A stretch of 64,000 nucleotides of DNA, from contig JABSRN010000011.1 of the NCBI GenBank assembly GCA_013214025.1, positions 62,001-126,000 of the forward strand. The letters run 5' to 3'. Origin of the DNA: Polyangiaceae bacterium (lineage in GTDB: Bacteria > Myxococcota_A > Polyangia > Polyangiales > Polyangiaceae). The position numbers and the translations under genes were made by a program. How positions within the stretch are numbered: position 1 is the first letter of the stretch; each line of letters opens with the position of its first letter. The notes under the pieces are model-generated. The model saw only the letters and a list, made by a program, of their open reading frames with translations, was not told the origin of the DNA and did not search any database. Shown piece after piece: positions 1 to 10,506 of this stretch.

Positions 1-1816
<1,816 letters not shown>

Positions 1817-1825
1817 TAGAACGTC

Positions 1826-2320
1826 ATGGCGGATGAAATCAGTCTAGAAATCGTGACCCCGGAGGGGCCGCAGATCTCTGTAATGGTGAGCGAGTTCACG
1901 GCCCCCAGTGTCGATGGCGAGTTTGGCGTGTTGGCAGGCCATCGTCCCTTGTTGGCTGCCACGCGTGCCGGCATCGTTTCCTATCGTCAGGGTGGGGAAG
2001 ACGTGCAGGTCGCGGTCGGCGAAGGCTACGTCGATTACAACGCGGATCATGTCAAAATTCTCACTGAGCACTTCAGCACGAAGGATGCCGTCGATGCTGT
2101 TCATGTGCGACTCGAACTCAAGGCTGCTGGCGATGAACTAGCAGATTTTGAGGGCGAGCCGGGATCTCCTGAGTACCTGACGCTGATCGCGCGTGAGTTG
2201 TGGGCAGCCGCCCAGCTGGAACTGTACGGCGATCCGCCGCCGCCAACTATTCGCAACGAATTCAGCACTCAGAAAGAAGAGATGTTTGAAGACGATGGTG
2301 AGGACGACGATCTCGACTGA
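1826..2320 (+). CDS. atpC: F1Fo ATP synthase subunit epsilon
   Basis: Epsilon subunit of the F1 central stalk, which couples rotation and can inhibit ATP hydrolysis. The N-terminal beta-sandwich is clear (EIVTPEGPQISVMV, then DGEFGVLAGHRPLLA, the family signature). At 164 residues it is longer than the usual 130-140. The surplus is a Pro-rich stretch and a very acidic tail (EEMFEDDGEDDDLD) in place of a tidy C-terminal helical hairpin. It lies 9 bases after atpD, and a strong hairpin terminator follows at 2355. The identification is firm; the role of the acidic tail is unknown. Confidence 0.95.
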   Translation: MADEISLEIVTPEGPQISVMVSEFTAPSVDGEFGVLAGHRPLLAATRAGIVSYRQGGEDVQVAVGEGYVDYNADHVKILTEHFSTKDAVDAVHVRLELKAAGDELADFEGEPGSPEYLTLIARELWAAAQLELYGDPPPPTIRNEFSTQKEEMFEDDGEDDDLD

Positions 2321-2354
2321 GGCGGGACCGTTGCCGTCTTGGCAATATCGAGCG

Positions 2355-2388
2355 ACAGGCTCCGCGATTGCGGGGCCTGTTTCGTTTT
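2355..2388 (+). terminator. Rho-independent terminator of atpDC
   Basis: An 11-base arm ACAGGCTCCGC (2355-2365), a GATT loop and a pairing arm GCGGGGCCTGT (2370-2380, one mismatch) are followed by TTCGTTTT. It sits 35 bases after the atpC stop, in the gap between convergent genes, and would end atpDC transcription before the minus-strand NUDIX gene. Confidence 0.8.
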
Positions 2389-2437
2389 GTCCAAGGGCCA
2401 AGCCTGGTGGCGCACTGGGGTCGGGTGCGACGATCGC

Positions 2438-2959
2438 CTACGGGTTACGCCGGGGGGTGAGGTGTTTCTCCGACTTCGTCTCAAACCAGTCTTTCAGAGC
2501 CCAATGGACCGACGGGAAGGCGAGTTCGTCCCACGGCACGTCTTCATAACTGAAGAATTCGAGGGATTGAGATTCAATGCCGGGGCTCACTTGCGGATCG
2601 AGCAGAGTCGCGCGGTACATCAAGTGGACTTGTGAGCGTTCGGCGAGGGTGTAGACCGCCAACAGACCATCGAGCTCGATTCTTGCGCCCGCTTCTTCGA
2701 GGGCCTCGCGTTTGGCTCCGTCCTCGGGTGTCTCTTGCAGCTCCAAGAACCCAGCAGGCATGGTCCAGAACCCAATGCGCGGCGGAATGGCGCGCCTGCA
2801 AAGCAAGAGGCGCCCTTCATAGGTGACGACACTGCCCACGATAATGCGGGGGTTCTCATAACAAATGTGATGGCAGTCCAGACAAACTTTACGTTCGTGG
2901 GTGTCGCCCTCGGGGACTCGGAGGTGAACAGGGCCTTGGAGGCGTGGGGGGGGGCTCAT
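2438..2959 (-). CDS. NUDIX hydrolase with zinc-ribbon-like N-terminus
   Basis: Predicted pyrophosphohydrolase cleaving a nucleoside diphosphate linked to another moiety. The NUDIX box is complete: GFLELQETPEDGAK followed by REALEEAGA, matching Gx5Ex7REUxEExGU, at roughly residues 88-110. The N-terminus (THERKVCLDCHHICYENP) matches the short Cys-containing segment of the NudC-like subfamily, with only one C-x2-C pair preserved. Product 173 residues. It is the last gene of a minus-strand run (DUF58, rsmA, lipoprotein, this gene), 19 bases after its upstream neighbour. A run of nine G residues at 2946-2954 lies in codons 2-5. The substrate cannot be told from sequence. Confidence 0.9.
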   Translation of the reverse strand: MSPPPRLQGPVHLRVPEGDTHERKVCLDCHHICYENPRIIVGSVVTYEGRLLLCRRAIPPRIGFWTMPAGFLELQETPEDGAKREALEEAGARIELDGLLAVYTLAERSQVHLMYRATLLDPQVSPGIESQSLEFFSYEDVPWDELAFPSVHWALKDWFETKSEKHLTPRRNP

Positions 2960-2978
2960 GAGTTTTCAGTCTACGGTG

Positions 2979-3491
2979 CTACTTGCGATTCGTTTTATTG
3001 TGTTTCTTGAGAGCCGCTCTGCGCTTGCGCGCGTCGAACACGAGGAAAGGGCGGTCCAGAAGAACCCGCCCGCCCAGCAAGATCCGGATATTCCAGAGCC
3101 CGAGTGGATCTCCCGGGGAGAAGGTGAACACGTGATCAAATCGGGATTCACCGGCTGCGATGGAATCTTTGGCGAGGCCCACGCGTCGCGCACCGCTTCG
3201 CCCCGAGCTTCTGTCGGGCATGCTGAGCTCCCACTGGACGACGCGGTCTTCTTGGGCGGGAGTGGTCAACTCAATGCGAAATCCGTGGCGCTGTTTGGCG
3301 GAATTGAGTTCAAAAGGTATTTCGCGCCGTTTCTGGACTTGCCCTCCAAAGAAGATGCCGAAGGCGGCCGATTCACGCTGTGTAGGAGATGACTCTTTGC
3401 AGCTTGCGAAGCACAGACTCAGTCCCAACATGCAGAGGACGATGCTTGCAGCTGCCAAGCGTGGTCGCTGGGCGCGGCGGCGGTCTCTCAT
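2979..3491 (-). CDS. Small lipoprotein of unknown function
   Basis: A 170-residue protein with a basic N-terminus (MRDRRRAQRPRL), a hydrophobic core and a possible lipobox LCFASC, so probably a membrane-anchored lipoprotein. The mature part looks beta-rich, with FRIELTTPAQEDRVVQWEL and FSPGDPLGLWNIRILLGG resembling an immunoglobulin-like or 'effect of agonist' sandwich; I recognise no named family. I chose the ATG at 3491 because it overlaps the rsmA stop codon as ATGA and begins exactly at the signal peptide. A longer frame starts at 3617 inside rsmA and would bury that signal. Its position between rsmA and the NUDIX gene suggests cotranscription but no shared function is evident. Confidence 0.75.
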   Translation of the reverse strand: MRDRRRAQRPRLAAASIVLCMLGLSLCFASCKESSPTQRESAAFGIFFGGQVQKRREIPFELNSAKQRHGFRIELTTPAQEDRVVQWELSMPDRSSGRSGARRVGLAKDSIAAGESRFDHVFTFSPGDPLGLWNIRILLGGRVLLDRPFLVFDARKRRAALKKHNKTNRK

Positions 3492-4360
3492 GGGTTGAGC
3501 TCTCGTGCCATCGCCGCGAATTGTTGAACGGACAGTGTTTCGCCGCGGAGGTCCAGTTCGATTGCGCATGCTTTGGCGGCTGCAGCGAGTTCTTCCGGGG
3601 GGCGAATACTGCGCCACGCGTTACGCAGCTTTTTTCGTCGCTGATGAAAGGCACCGGAGACCAGCGCTCGAAACAGTTGGTTTTCCTCGATCGGATCTGC
3701 GCGCGGCTCGAGCTTGACCACTGCGGAGTCGACTCGGGGTTGGGGTCGGAATGCGCCCCGTTTGATGATGAACGCTCGAGTGGCGTGAAACTGCGCGCCG
3801 ACAAAGACCGTCAATGCGCCATAGTTAGCCCCCCCGGGCTTGGCGCAAAGTCGATTGGCCACTTCGAGTTGTACCAAGAACACCGCGCGACTGAGTTGTG
3901 GCGCTAGAGTGCATGTGAGGCGCAATAGTTGCCCCGTAATGTTGTACGGCAGGTTGCCTACTAAAACGTGAGGGGCGGAGGAGGTCGCGAAGAGCGAAGT
4001 GTAGTCGACGGTCTTCGCGTCATCTTCGACCACAGTCAGTCGACGCTGCGCGACATCGTCGGCGAAAATCTCTGTCAAGACGGGAACCAAATCGCGATCC
4101 CTTTCGATCGCTGTCACCGCAGCAAATTCCTTCAGCAGATGCGACGTGAGATTTCCGAGTCCCGCACCGATCTCCACAGCCGTGCCGGCAGGCTCGGCGT
4201 CCGCCTCCTCGGAAGACACTTCGGCAGGGCTTCCTCGGCTGGCTACACGAGCGATCTTCGAGCAGAGGTGCTGATCGGATAGAAAATTTTGCCCAAAATG
4301 ATGTTTGGGGGACAGCCCGAACTCGGCGAGTAACGATTTGGGGGAGAGATCTCGACTCAT
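3488..4360 (-). CDS. rsmA: 16S rRNA (adenine1518/1519-N6)-dimethyltransferase
   Basis: Dimethylates two adjacent adenines in the 3' hairpin of 16S rRNA during late 30S assembly, using S-adenosylmethionine. The 290-residue product carries the family N-terminus KHHFGQNFLSD, the SAM-binding motif VEIGAGLGNLT and the catalytic NLPYNITGQLL (NLPY motif IV), in the right order, then the small C-terminal helical domain. An insertion rich in Glu, Ala and Ser (about residues 43-58) precedes the SAM motif. Its start overlaps the DUF58 stop by four bases (ATGA) and its stop overlaps the lipoprotein start in the same way, so translation is probably coupled along the operon. Confidence 0.96.
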   Translation of the reverse strand: MSRDLSPKSLLAEFGLSPKHHFGQNFLSDQHLCSKIARVASRGSPAEVSSEEADAEPAGTAVEIGAGLGNLTSHLLKEFAAVTAIERDRDLVPVLTEIFADDVAQRRLTVVEDDAKTVDYTSLFATSSAPHVLVGNLPYNITGQLLRLTCTLAPQLSRAVFLVQLEVANRLCAKPGGANYGALTVFVGAQFHATRAFIIKRGAFRPQPRVDSAVVKLEPRADPIEENQLFRALVSGAFHQRRKKLRNAWRSIRPPEELAAAAKACAIELDLRGETLSVQQFAAMARELNP

Positions 4361-5970
4361 CCGTCTTCCTGTACTTGATGCGCGTTGCGGCGGGGAGCAG
4401 GGCCATGGCCCGGGGCGCGAATTTTTAGTGGGGAGTGGGTCTGAATACCGAGTTGGTTCAACTCGGTCTGCCCGCGTGCCTCAGCGCTTTCGCTGCGCCA
4501 GCGGACGGCGAGACTAGCGGCACTGGGTAGGGGCTCAAGATCCGGGCTATCCACACCCAGGTGGATGGGAAGCCAGTGCAAGCGGAGTCGGCGGCGCTGG
4601 CGTTTCTGCAACGCCTTGTGAATCTCCGGCCGCTGTTGGGCCGTCGGAGACGGAGACCAAATATACAATATCGTGGCGGCCGGGCGGCGCCGGGGGAGCT
4701 GGCGCAGCCAATCGGCCATTTGTAAATCCGTCTTCTCGCGATCGGGTTCAGGCTTCGGCGAACTCTCCAACCCAAAGGCGCTAAGGTAGCGCCGCAGTGT
4801 TTGGTCGTGGTTATTGCTTCCGTCTATTGGAATGACAGGCAGGGGCGCCCGCTCCATCGCGGCTGCTGCACGGGCAGCAAGCCGGCCGCTTTCTCGGTAC
4901 GACACCCCCTTCGCGAGGGACGGGAACAGCGGTTTCATGTGCTCGTACACCCGTCGCGCCACGGCGACATCGTCAAGGGCGCTGCGGTCGTGATCGAAGC
5001 AGCTGCTTCGGTGGCTCAGGTCCGCGAGGAGTTGCATGAGATGTTTCTTGCCAGCATCCGGGGGGAGCTCGGCTAGAACCCGACGACCTAGAATGACTAA
5101 ACCGATTCGATCGCCGTGTCGGCTGTGTTCGACGGCGAGGGTCGCGGCTTCATCGATGGCGCGATCCATTGGCGCTTCCCCCGCTGGCCCCGCCCAATGC
5201 TCAACCGAGGCGTCTAGCGCGATCCAGACGACGTCCCGTTCTTCCACGTCGTGGTCCCGGACCAAGAGCATGCCCCGACGTGCGGAGGCTTTCCACGCGA
5301 TGTGTTTCAGTGGGTCCCCCGCTTGGTGTTCCCGAAGTTCCCGAAGTTCAGAGCCGGGACCGCGGGTCCTGCCGAAGTTGCCCGCGGGGCTGATGAGCCC
5401 GCTGCGTCCACCGCGTGGGGAGCGCAGAGAAGCGGCGTATGCCGCCGGAAGAACATTGATGCCGAAGGCATTCGCGAAAGTGAGAGGGATCTCGAACAGA
5501 TCGGGACCACCCCGTAGCTCCAGGGAGAGGCCGTGGATGCCATGGTGCCCGACCCGCAACGCGCGAACTCGCACCGTCACCCGCAGGCGGCCGCTGGCGG
5601 GGACTTCGCCATTATTTGGCTCGATCGTGATGTCCAGACCAGGAGAGTGGACAGCGCGGAGGTGGACGAATCTAGTCGCCCGGCTATCACGGTTTCTGAC
5701 CTCCGCGTTCAAACAGATCTCTTCTCCGCGGCCGAGGGTCGCGAGCCGGACGTCATCTGCCCACAGCATTTCAAAGCCCGCACTGCGCACTCGGGCGACG
5801 CCGAGCAGCGTGACCCCCCGAGCGACACCCAGTCCGAGTAACAGCGCGCCGCCCCAGCCGATGATCGCTGATTGTTGCGCGGCCACGCCGGCGACGACGG
5901 ACAGGCTACCTGCGATGGCAAGATCCACCGCAGGTCGTGTCGGGTACAGGCGCATGCCTGAGGCTAGCAA
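4357..5970 (-). CDS. DUF58 membrane-associated protein
   Basis: A 537-residue DUF58 protein, the family usually encoded beside MoxR ATPases. Two hydrophobic segments near the N-terminus (about residues 14-55) would anchor it in the inner membrane. The DUF58 core is recognised by LRELREHQAGDPLKHIAWK at about residues 208-226, followed by a region resembling a vWA fold (ERDVVWIALDASVEHW; the DxSxS metal site is not intact). The matching MoxR and DUF4350 genes lie upstream on the same strand (7.5-9.9 kb), with an amino-acid dehydrogenase in between. The general role inferred for such sets is chaperone-like assembly or activation of envelope or metal-dependent complexes; the client here is unknown. 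It overlaps rsmA by four bases. Confidence 0.85.
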   Translation of the reverse strand: MLASGMRLYPTRPAVDLAIAGSLSVVAGVAAQQSAIIGWGGALLLGLGVARGVTLLGVARVRSAGFEMLWADDVRLATLGRGEEICLNAEVRNRDSRATRFVHLRAVHSPGLDITIEPNNGEVPASGRLRVTVRVRALRVGHHGIHGLSLELRGGPDLFEIPLTFANAFGINVLPAAYAASLRSPRGGRSGLISPAGNFGRTRGPGSELRELREHQAGDPLKHIAWKASARRGMLLVRDHDVEERDVVWIALDASVEHWAGPAGEAPMDRAIDEAATLAVEHSRHGDRIGLVILGRRVLAELPPDAGKKHLMQLLADLSHRSSCFDHDRSALDDVAVARRVYEHMKPLFPSLAKGVSYRESGRLAARAAAAMERAPLPVIPIDGSNNHDQTLRRYLSAFGLESSPKPEPDREKTDLQMADWLRQLPRRRPAATILYIWSPSPTAQQRPEIHKALQKRQRRRLRLHWLPIHLGVDSPDLEPLPSAASLAVRWRSESAEARGQTELNQLGIQTHSPLKIRAPGHGPAPRRNAHQVQEDG

Positions 5971-5985
5971 GCCTGAGTCGGGTTC

Positions 5986-6009
5986 AAAAGCCCCGTCGCA
6001 TTCGGGGCT
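5986..6009 (-). terminator. Terminator of the amino-acid dehydrogenase gene
   Basis: Read on the minus strand, AGCCCCG, a 7-base loop and CGGGGCT form a perfect 7-bp stem followed by TTTT. It lies 100 bases after the dehydrogenase stop and 19 bases before the DUF58 start, so it separates the two units. Confidence 0.6.
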
Positions 6010-6108
6010 GGAGACGCCGCCATTCCACCCCTGAACTTCGTTGAAATGCCCCGTCGCAGCGTTTCTCGTTAGTATTGCCGGCGACTGCGAGCCCCTGCGC
6101 CCGCGGCC

Positions 6109-7407
6109 CTATCCCCGCTGCCAGTTGGCGGTCATCAAGCGGTCAATCAGTGTTGCGGTCCGGTGACCCCAGATGGGGTGTGGCTGCTGGGCACGCTCGT
6201 CAGCGAGTCGATTCGCGGCGGAAGTGGTTGTGACCCCTTTGCGTTTTGCGAGCTCGAACACTTCCCGGGTTACGTTCGGGATCGAGCCCTCCCACGCGGA
6301 ATCGAAATGCCGTTCGATCGCTGGGTCCTCGGGGAGCCAGCCGTATTGTTCGTTGGCGCAGTTGACGATCCCCATTCGGTTGGCGAGAAAGTCTGGGACC
6401 AGATCGATGTTTCGCGCTCGCAGCGATCGCGAATCGCGTTCTGGGTCCAACAGTTGGTTGTTGGCGGCACCGCAGACTAACCGAGTGTTGAGTTTCGGGA
6501 TGGTGTCGGGGCCGAGGATTCCGCCCAGTGCGTTGGGAACGAAAATGTCGCAGGCCATTCGATAACAGGTGTCATCGGTAGCGCTGACCAGGCGAATATC
6601 GATAGGATCGCTAGCGAAGGCCAGCGAAAGCTCTTGTTGAAGACTGCTGGATATTTCGAAGGCAGTAATCGTTTCTACCTGACGCTCGAGCAGGTCGCGG
6701 ATCATGGCGGCTCCGACGTTACCGGTGCCTTGCATGCACACGCTCATTCCGCCGAGGCTTTGCCCATACAGAATGCTCACCGCGGCCTCCATCGCGCAGA
6801 CCACTCCCTTCGCCGTGGCCCCCGAGGGGTTACCCGAGCCCCCAACTTCTGGCGCTACACAGGTTGTGTGGCGAGTGCGGCTGAATATTTGCGCCATGTC
6901 CTCGTTGCCGGTACCCACGTCCTTGGCGGTGACGTAGATGCCTCCCAAGCTCGAAATGAAATCCCCGTAGTCGAGATAGACGTCTCTTCGGCCGTCGGCT
7001 GTTGCCTGCAGGTTATCTTGGGCGATCAGCCCCTTGCCGCCGCCCCACCACAGACCCGCGAGAGCGTTCTTTCGGCCCATTCCTCTCGAAAGTCTGAGTC
7101 CGTCGCTCAGGAAATCGCCCAGGTTGTCATAGCCCCATCGCCGCACGCCACCGGCGCCTTGTCCGCGAATCGTCCGGTGCAAAAACACACCGAGTAGGGA
7201 GCCGCTGCGCTGCCCGAACTCCAAGAAGACGGCCTCGTGAGCGTCGAAATCACGTCGGTGTTCGGCGAGATGTTGGCTCCACGTGTCGAGTTGGGGATTT
7301 GAGCATTGCAGCTGGCCGTTGCGCCACACGAAATAGGCGCGTCGTTGGCCGGTGTTTCCTAAGGTGCGACGCAATCGATCGATACTGACGTCGGAGAGCG
7401 CGAACAT
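6109..7407 (-). CDS. Glu/Leu/Phe/Val-type amino-acid dehydrogenase
   Basis: NAD(P)-dependent oxidative deaminase of an amino acid, most like the leucine-dehydrogenase branch. Of its 432 residues, the N-terminal substrate domain holds GLWWGGGKGL with the conserved active-site Lys and AKDVGTGNEDM with the catalytic Asp. The C-terminal Rossmann domain has MQGTGNVGAAM (GxGxxG), and CGAANNQL is typical of the Leu/Phe/Val group. Glutamate dehydrogenase is less likely given these signatures. The gene stands alone between MoxR and DUF58, with its own terminator and a palindrome 47 bases upstream of the ATG. The exact substrate cannot be fixed from sequence. Confidence 0.88.
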   Translation of the reverse strand: MFALSDVSIDRLRRTLGNTGQRRAYFVWRNGQLQCSNPQLDTWSQHLAEHRRDFDAHEAVFLEFGQRSGSLLGVFLHRTIRGQGAGGVRRWGYDNLGDFLSDGLRLSRGMGRKNALAGLWWGGGKGLIAQDNLQATADGRRDVYLDYGDFISSLGGIYVTAKDVGTGNEDMAQIFSRTRHTTCVAPEVGGSGNPSGATAKGVVCAMEAAVSILYGQSLGGMSVCMQGTGNVGAAMIRDLLERQVETITAFEISSSLQQELSLAFASDPIDIRLVSATDDTCYRMACDIFVPNALGGILGPDTIPKLNTRLVCGAANNQLLDPERDSRSLRARNIDLVPDFLANRMGIVNCANEQYGWLPEDPAIERHFDSAWEGSIPNVTREVFELAKRKGVTTTSAANRLADERAQQPHPIWGHRTATLIDRLMTANWQRG

Positions 7408-7453
7408 GGCGATGTTACTCTAGCGCGCCGGCGAGGGCTGGTCGAACGACGAG

Positions 7454-7466
7454 CGCGTCTGACGCG
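7454..7466. promoter_or_regulatory. Palindrome upstream of the dehydrogenase gene
   Basis: CGCGTC-T-GACGCG is a perfect 6-bp inverted repeat around one base, 47-59 bases ahead of the dehydrogenase start and after the MoxR stop. It could be an operator; no matching regulator is encoded nearby. Confidence 0.3.
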
Positions 7467-7496
7467 TTGGGTCGGCTGATATCTGGCGACGGACCG

Positions 7497-8468
7497 CTAC
7501 GCTGGTTGAACCGCACGCCGGTAGCTCACGTGACTCAGCGCCTCGTTGATGATGCTGCTAGCTGTATCGGGATCACCGTCGAACTCTGGAGCGAGGATCA
7601 AGCGGTGCGCCAGAACGGATGGGGCGGCGGCGCGAATGTCGTCTGGTGTGGTGTAGGGTCGGCCGTGCAAAACTGCCGAAGCTTTGGCGGCTCGGAGCAG
7701 GCTAAGGGTGGCTCGGGGGGAAGCCCCCAGCGAGACTTTGGCATGATGTCGGGTGAATCCCACCAAGCGGACGGCGTAGTCACACACGTCCTCTTCCACA
7801 TGCACACGAGCGGTCACCGACTGCAGGCTGGTGACCTCGGGCGCATTCAATATGGTTTGGGGCTCAGGTGATGCGACGTTGTGCTGCTTTAGCATCTGGA
7901 GCTCCTGCTCCGGTGTAGGATATCCAACGCCGATACGAACTAAGAATCGGTCGATTTGGGCCTCTGGTAATGGATAGGTGCCGTCCAAATCGATGGGATT
8001 CTGAGTCGCCATAACGAAGAAGGGGTTGGGAAGCTCGAAGCGGTTGCCTTCGATCGTGACCTGCCGTTCTTGCATAGCCTCGAGCAGTGCCGACTGGGTC
8101 TTCGCGGGCGCGCGGTTGATCTCGTCGGCCAGTAGCACGTTCGTAAATATCGGGCCGGACCGCAGGCTGAAATTGCCGTCCTTCGGGTTCAATACGTAGG
8201 TGCCGGTGATGTCCGCCGGTAACAGATCCGGAGTGAATTGGATGCGGCGCATGGAGCAACCCAGTGCGCCCGCCATCGCCTTCACCAGAGTCGTCTTCGC
8301 GACGCCAGGGACGCCCTCCAGCAGCGCATGCCCTTGGGCCAACAAGGCCACCAGCATGGAATCGATGACACTGGGATCTCCAATGTACACGGTGCTGACT
8401 TGTCGCCGAACTTCCGCCAAGCGCTCCCGGGCGGATTCGATTTCGGTGATGGCAATGGCTTGGGTCAA
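7497..8468 (-). CDS. MoxR family AAA+ ATPase
   Basis: AAA+ ATPase of the MoxR group, thought to remodel or activate partner complexes together with DUF58/vWA proteins. Walker A is LLEGVPGVAKTTLVKAMAG; Walker B is VLLADEINRAPAKTQSALL, followed by the ATQNPID sensor region. The C-terminal lid helices are present. The first ATG or GTG-free extension reaches a start at 8516 that overlaps the upstream gene by 52 bases. A TTG at 8466-8468 instead gives a TTGA overlap with the DUF4350 stop, as in other junctions here, and still precedes the conserved helices, so I prefer it (323 residues). It sits directly downstream of DUF4350 and near DUF58. Confidence 0.92.
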   Translation of the reverse strand: MTQAIAITEIESARERLAEVRRQVSTVYIGDPSVIDSMLVALLAQGHALLEGVPGVAKTTLVKAMAGALGCSMRRIQFTPDLLPADITGTYVLNPKDGNFSLRSGPIFTNVLLADEINRAPAKTQSALLEAMQERQVTIEGNRFELPNPFFVMATQNPIDLDGTYPLPEAQIDRFLVRIGVGYPTPEQELQMLKQHNVASPEPQTILNAPEVTSLQSVTARVHVEEDVCDYAVRLVGFTRHHAKVSLGASPRATLSLLRAAKASAVLHGRPYTTPDDIRAAAPSVLAHRLILAPEFDGDPDTASSIINEALSHVSYRRAVQPA

Positions 8469-9898
8469 GAGCTGTGGTTCCTTGGTGACGGTGTCGTCAA
8501 CAGGCTGATGATACACTCGACTCGGGATTTCATCGTTTCAATCGTTCCAGTCGAGATGCGAATTCTGTCCGAGTGGAGCACGGCATGCTCCGCCTTATTC
8601 ATTTCCACGAACAATTCTGATAGGTCGACGGCAATTTTCTCCTCCAGCAGCTCATCCCGTCGGATCGTGGCGAGAATAGCGTCGGTGGAAGCCGAGGTGG
8701 GCAGCCGGAGCAGCTCGCGCAGGCGTTCCTCAAGGGCCGCCTTCAGCTCAAGCACGAGCAAGGCGCGGTGGGTGGTGGGGGCGGACAAAACTGCCGCCCG
8801 CCCGGCGGTACCCCCCTGAGCGACCAAAGGCGTCTCCCTCGCGAAGCTGGGCGGCGCCCGACGATAGAGGCGTCCACTGGAGCGGTGTGCCCACAGTGCT
8901 GCGGCCAGCGCTGCCAAGCCAGCCAACAGTGCTGCGAGCACTGACGGCAGACCATTGTTACGAATTTCGGACAACAACTCATCGAGATCTTGTCGTCGGC
9001 GCTCCAAGGCGCCGCTGAAATAATTATCGTTGCCGTACTGACCCATCTGGACAAATCGATGGCTCACGACGAACAAGTCCCCATCCCGAGAGCCCCAGCT
9101 ATCGTCTTCAAGCAGGTAATCCATCAGGCCTATCGCAAACTGCCGATTCCCAGGGAAACGCATCATGGCGTTGATGAACACCGAAGGGTCTCCCAACGCA
9201 AACAGACGCCCACAACGTTTCACCGACGGGGATTGATTCCCGACGCCTGTATTCAGCCCGCAGGCACCCGATTCGCCTATCACACCCGTCAGGCCGAATA
9301 GAATTGGCGCGCCATCCAACATCGGAATGTTGAAGACGGGAGTGACCTCGAAATCCCCTGGAGTGACCAATCCCGTCGGGTGATTGGTGGCGAGCTGCTC
9401 CACTCCCTGGGCGACAGGATGGCGACCGCGCTCTAGCCCCGCGACCCAGTTGCTGGTCGGGATCGCGATCGGGAGGTCGGGATTATTTCGGAGCGTAAAC
9501 TTGGCGCCGGTTGGGATCGTTCGACGTTGAATGCGAAAACGTTCGAGCAATTGGTCGCCGGCGCCGAAGTCGTCGAGCAAGGCAATGCGACCGCCGTCCC
9601 GCAAGAATGCAGTTGCCGACTCAACACGCAGCGGCTCTGTCGGGTGTAGAATGAGGATGCCATCCTCAGGTCCAAGTTCCGACCAATCCAGGCGTTCCCG
9701 GAGTTGTAGCTGCGGACCCAGGTGATCCCTGGCGACGTTAACGAAAGCTGAAATGCTTCGCCAGTGGTCGGGGGAGAAGGAAAAATCCCCGTTTGGCTCG
9801 GCATGAAGATTTACCGATATGGCCAGCAGCATCAGCGTGGCAGCCAGTCCAGTGGCTTTCCGGTGCAGTGACGTGTCGGCGGACGTGGGTGTATGCAC
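8465..9898 (-). CDS. DUF4350 domain protein
   Basis: A 477-residue exported or membrane protein of the DUF4350 type, commonly encoded in MoxR/DUF58 clusters. It begins with GTG and a signal peptide or anchor (LAATLMLLAISVNLHA). The family region includes the phrase GRIALLDDFGAGDQLLERF at about residues 105-123, and a single membrane span (VLAALLAGLAALAAALWAH) lies near residue 325. The C-terminal ~135 residues after the span are cytoplasmic and helical. It is the first gene of the run, overlapping MoxR. A MoxR-interacting membrane subunit is the best inference; no activity is established for the family. Confidence 0.8.
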   Translation of the reverse strand: MHTPTSADTSLHRKATGLAATLMLLAISVNLHAEPNGDFSFSPDHWRSISAFVNVARDHLGPQLQLRERLDWSELGPEDGILILHPTEPLRVESATAFLRDGGRIALLDDFGAGDQLLERFRIQRRTIPTGAKFTLRNNPDLPIAIPTSNWVAGLERGRHPVAQGVEQLATNHPTGLVTPGDFEVTPVFNIPMLDGAPILFGLTGVIGESGACGLNTGVGNQSPSVKRCGRLFALGDPSVFINAMMRFPGNRQFAIGLMDYLLEDDSWGSRDGDLFVVSHRFVQMGQYGNDNYFSGALERRRQDLDELLSEIRNNGLPSVLAALLAGLAALAAALWAHRSSGRLYRRAPPSFARETPLVAQGGTAGRAAVLSAPTTHRALLVLELKAALEERLRELLRLPTSASTDAILATIRRDELLEEKIAVDLSELFVEMNKAEHAVLHSDRIRISTGTIETMKSRVECIISLLTTPSPRNHSS

Positions 9899-10242
9899 TC
9901 TCGACCCGCCCCTTGTCCAGCCACCCTATCCCGATCCGGATCAGTTGGGATCTGAGTTTTTTCCTGCACCCTTTTGGGATCTCCCAAGAACCAGGCGCGT
10001 CCCGGATCGGAAATTCAGCGCGATTCCATCTATCTGTCCGGTAAAGCTGCGCCCTTTTCGAGATCGTGCTCCCTGCAGGTAGCGGCAGAGTGCCTACGGA
10101 TGGCCGGATGCAACGGACTCCTCGGGACCCCCGAGCGTGTAGGTGCCGCAGCGCGCTGTACGTTTTTTTTAATCTTTACCCCCTTCGATGCCGCTAATGT
10201 AAGTGAGCCAATGGCGTAGGAAAGCTTGACCGCTCTGCCCCC
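9899..10242. other. Intergenic region between divergent genes
   Basis: This 344-base gap separates the divergent DUF4350 and small-protein genes and should hold both promoters. A run of eight T residues (10163-10170) and an imperfect repeat of 'GGGATCT' around 9949 and 9975 are visible. I see no RNA gene or convincing -35/-10 pair. Confidence 0.5.
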
Positions 10243-10506
10243 ATGGCTACATTACTAAAAGAAGGCTCTCAGCACCGGCTCCCGGATTGGACCCAACAGA
10301 AGTTCGTAGCAGCACCGCAAGGCAGAGTTCCCATGCTTCCCAGTTTTATCATCGATCAGATCCGCCGGCGCGAGGCTGAAGAACGGCTCCGTCAGGAGGC
10401 GGAGCAACCTCGACTTGAGCTGCCGATGGATGTCTACCCGGAACCGGAGGCACGGGATGACGAAGAGATGAGTGAGCGCGGCGTCGTGATTCTCGACCTG
10501 GGCTAG
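10243..10506 (+). CDS. Small acidic protein of unknown function
   Basis: An 87-residue protein with no recognised domain. The middle is a charged helix (IDQIRRREAEERLRQEAEQ), followed by a Pro/Glu/Asp-rich segment ending in VVILDLG. Start ATG at 10243, with no signal peptide or membrane segment. The composition looks like real coding sequence, with periodic GC at third positions and a helix of coherent polarity. A palindrome and possible terminator follow shortly after the stop. It is separate from the lipoprotein pair downstream. Confidence 0.65.
   Translation: MATLLKEGSQHRLPDWTQQKFVAAPQGRVPMLPSFIIDQIRRREAEERLRQEAEQPRLELPMDVYPEPEARDDEEMSERGVVILDLG

Noticed and set aside
5036-6034. A 332-codon plus-strand frame opposite DUF58
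   Set aside because: It is the antisense shadow of a recognised DUF58 gene, with biased Arg/Ser/Pro content.
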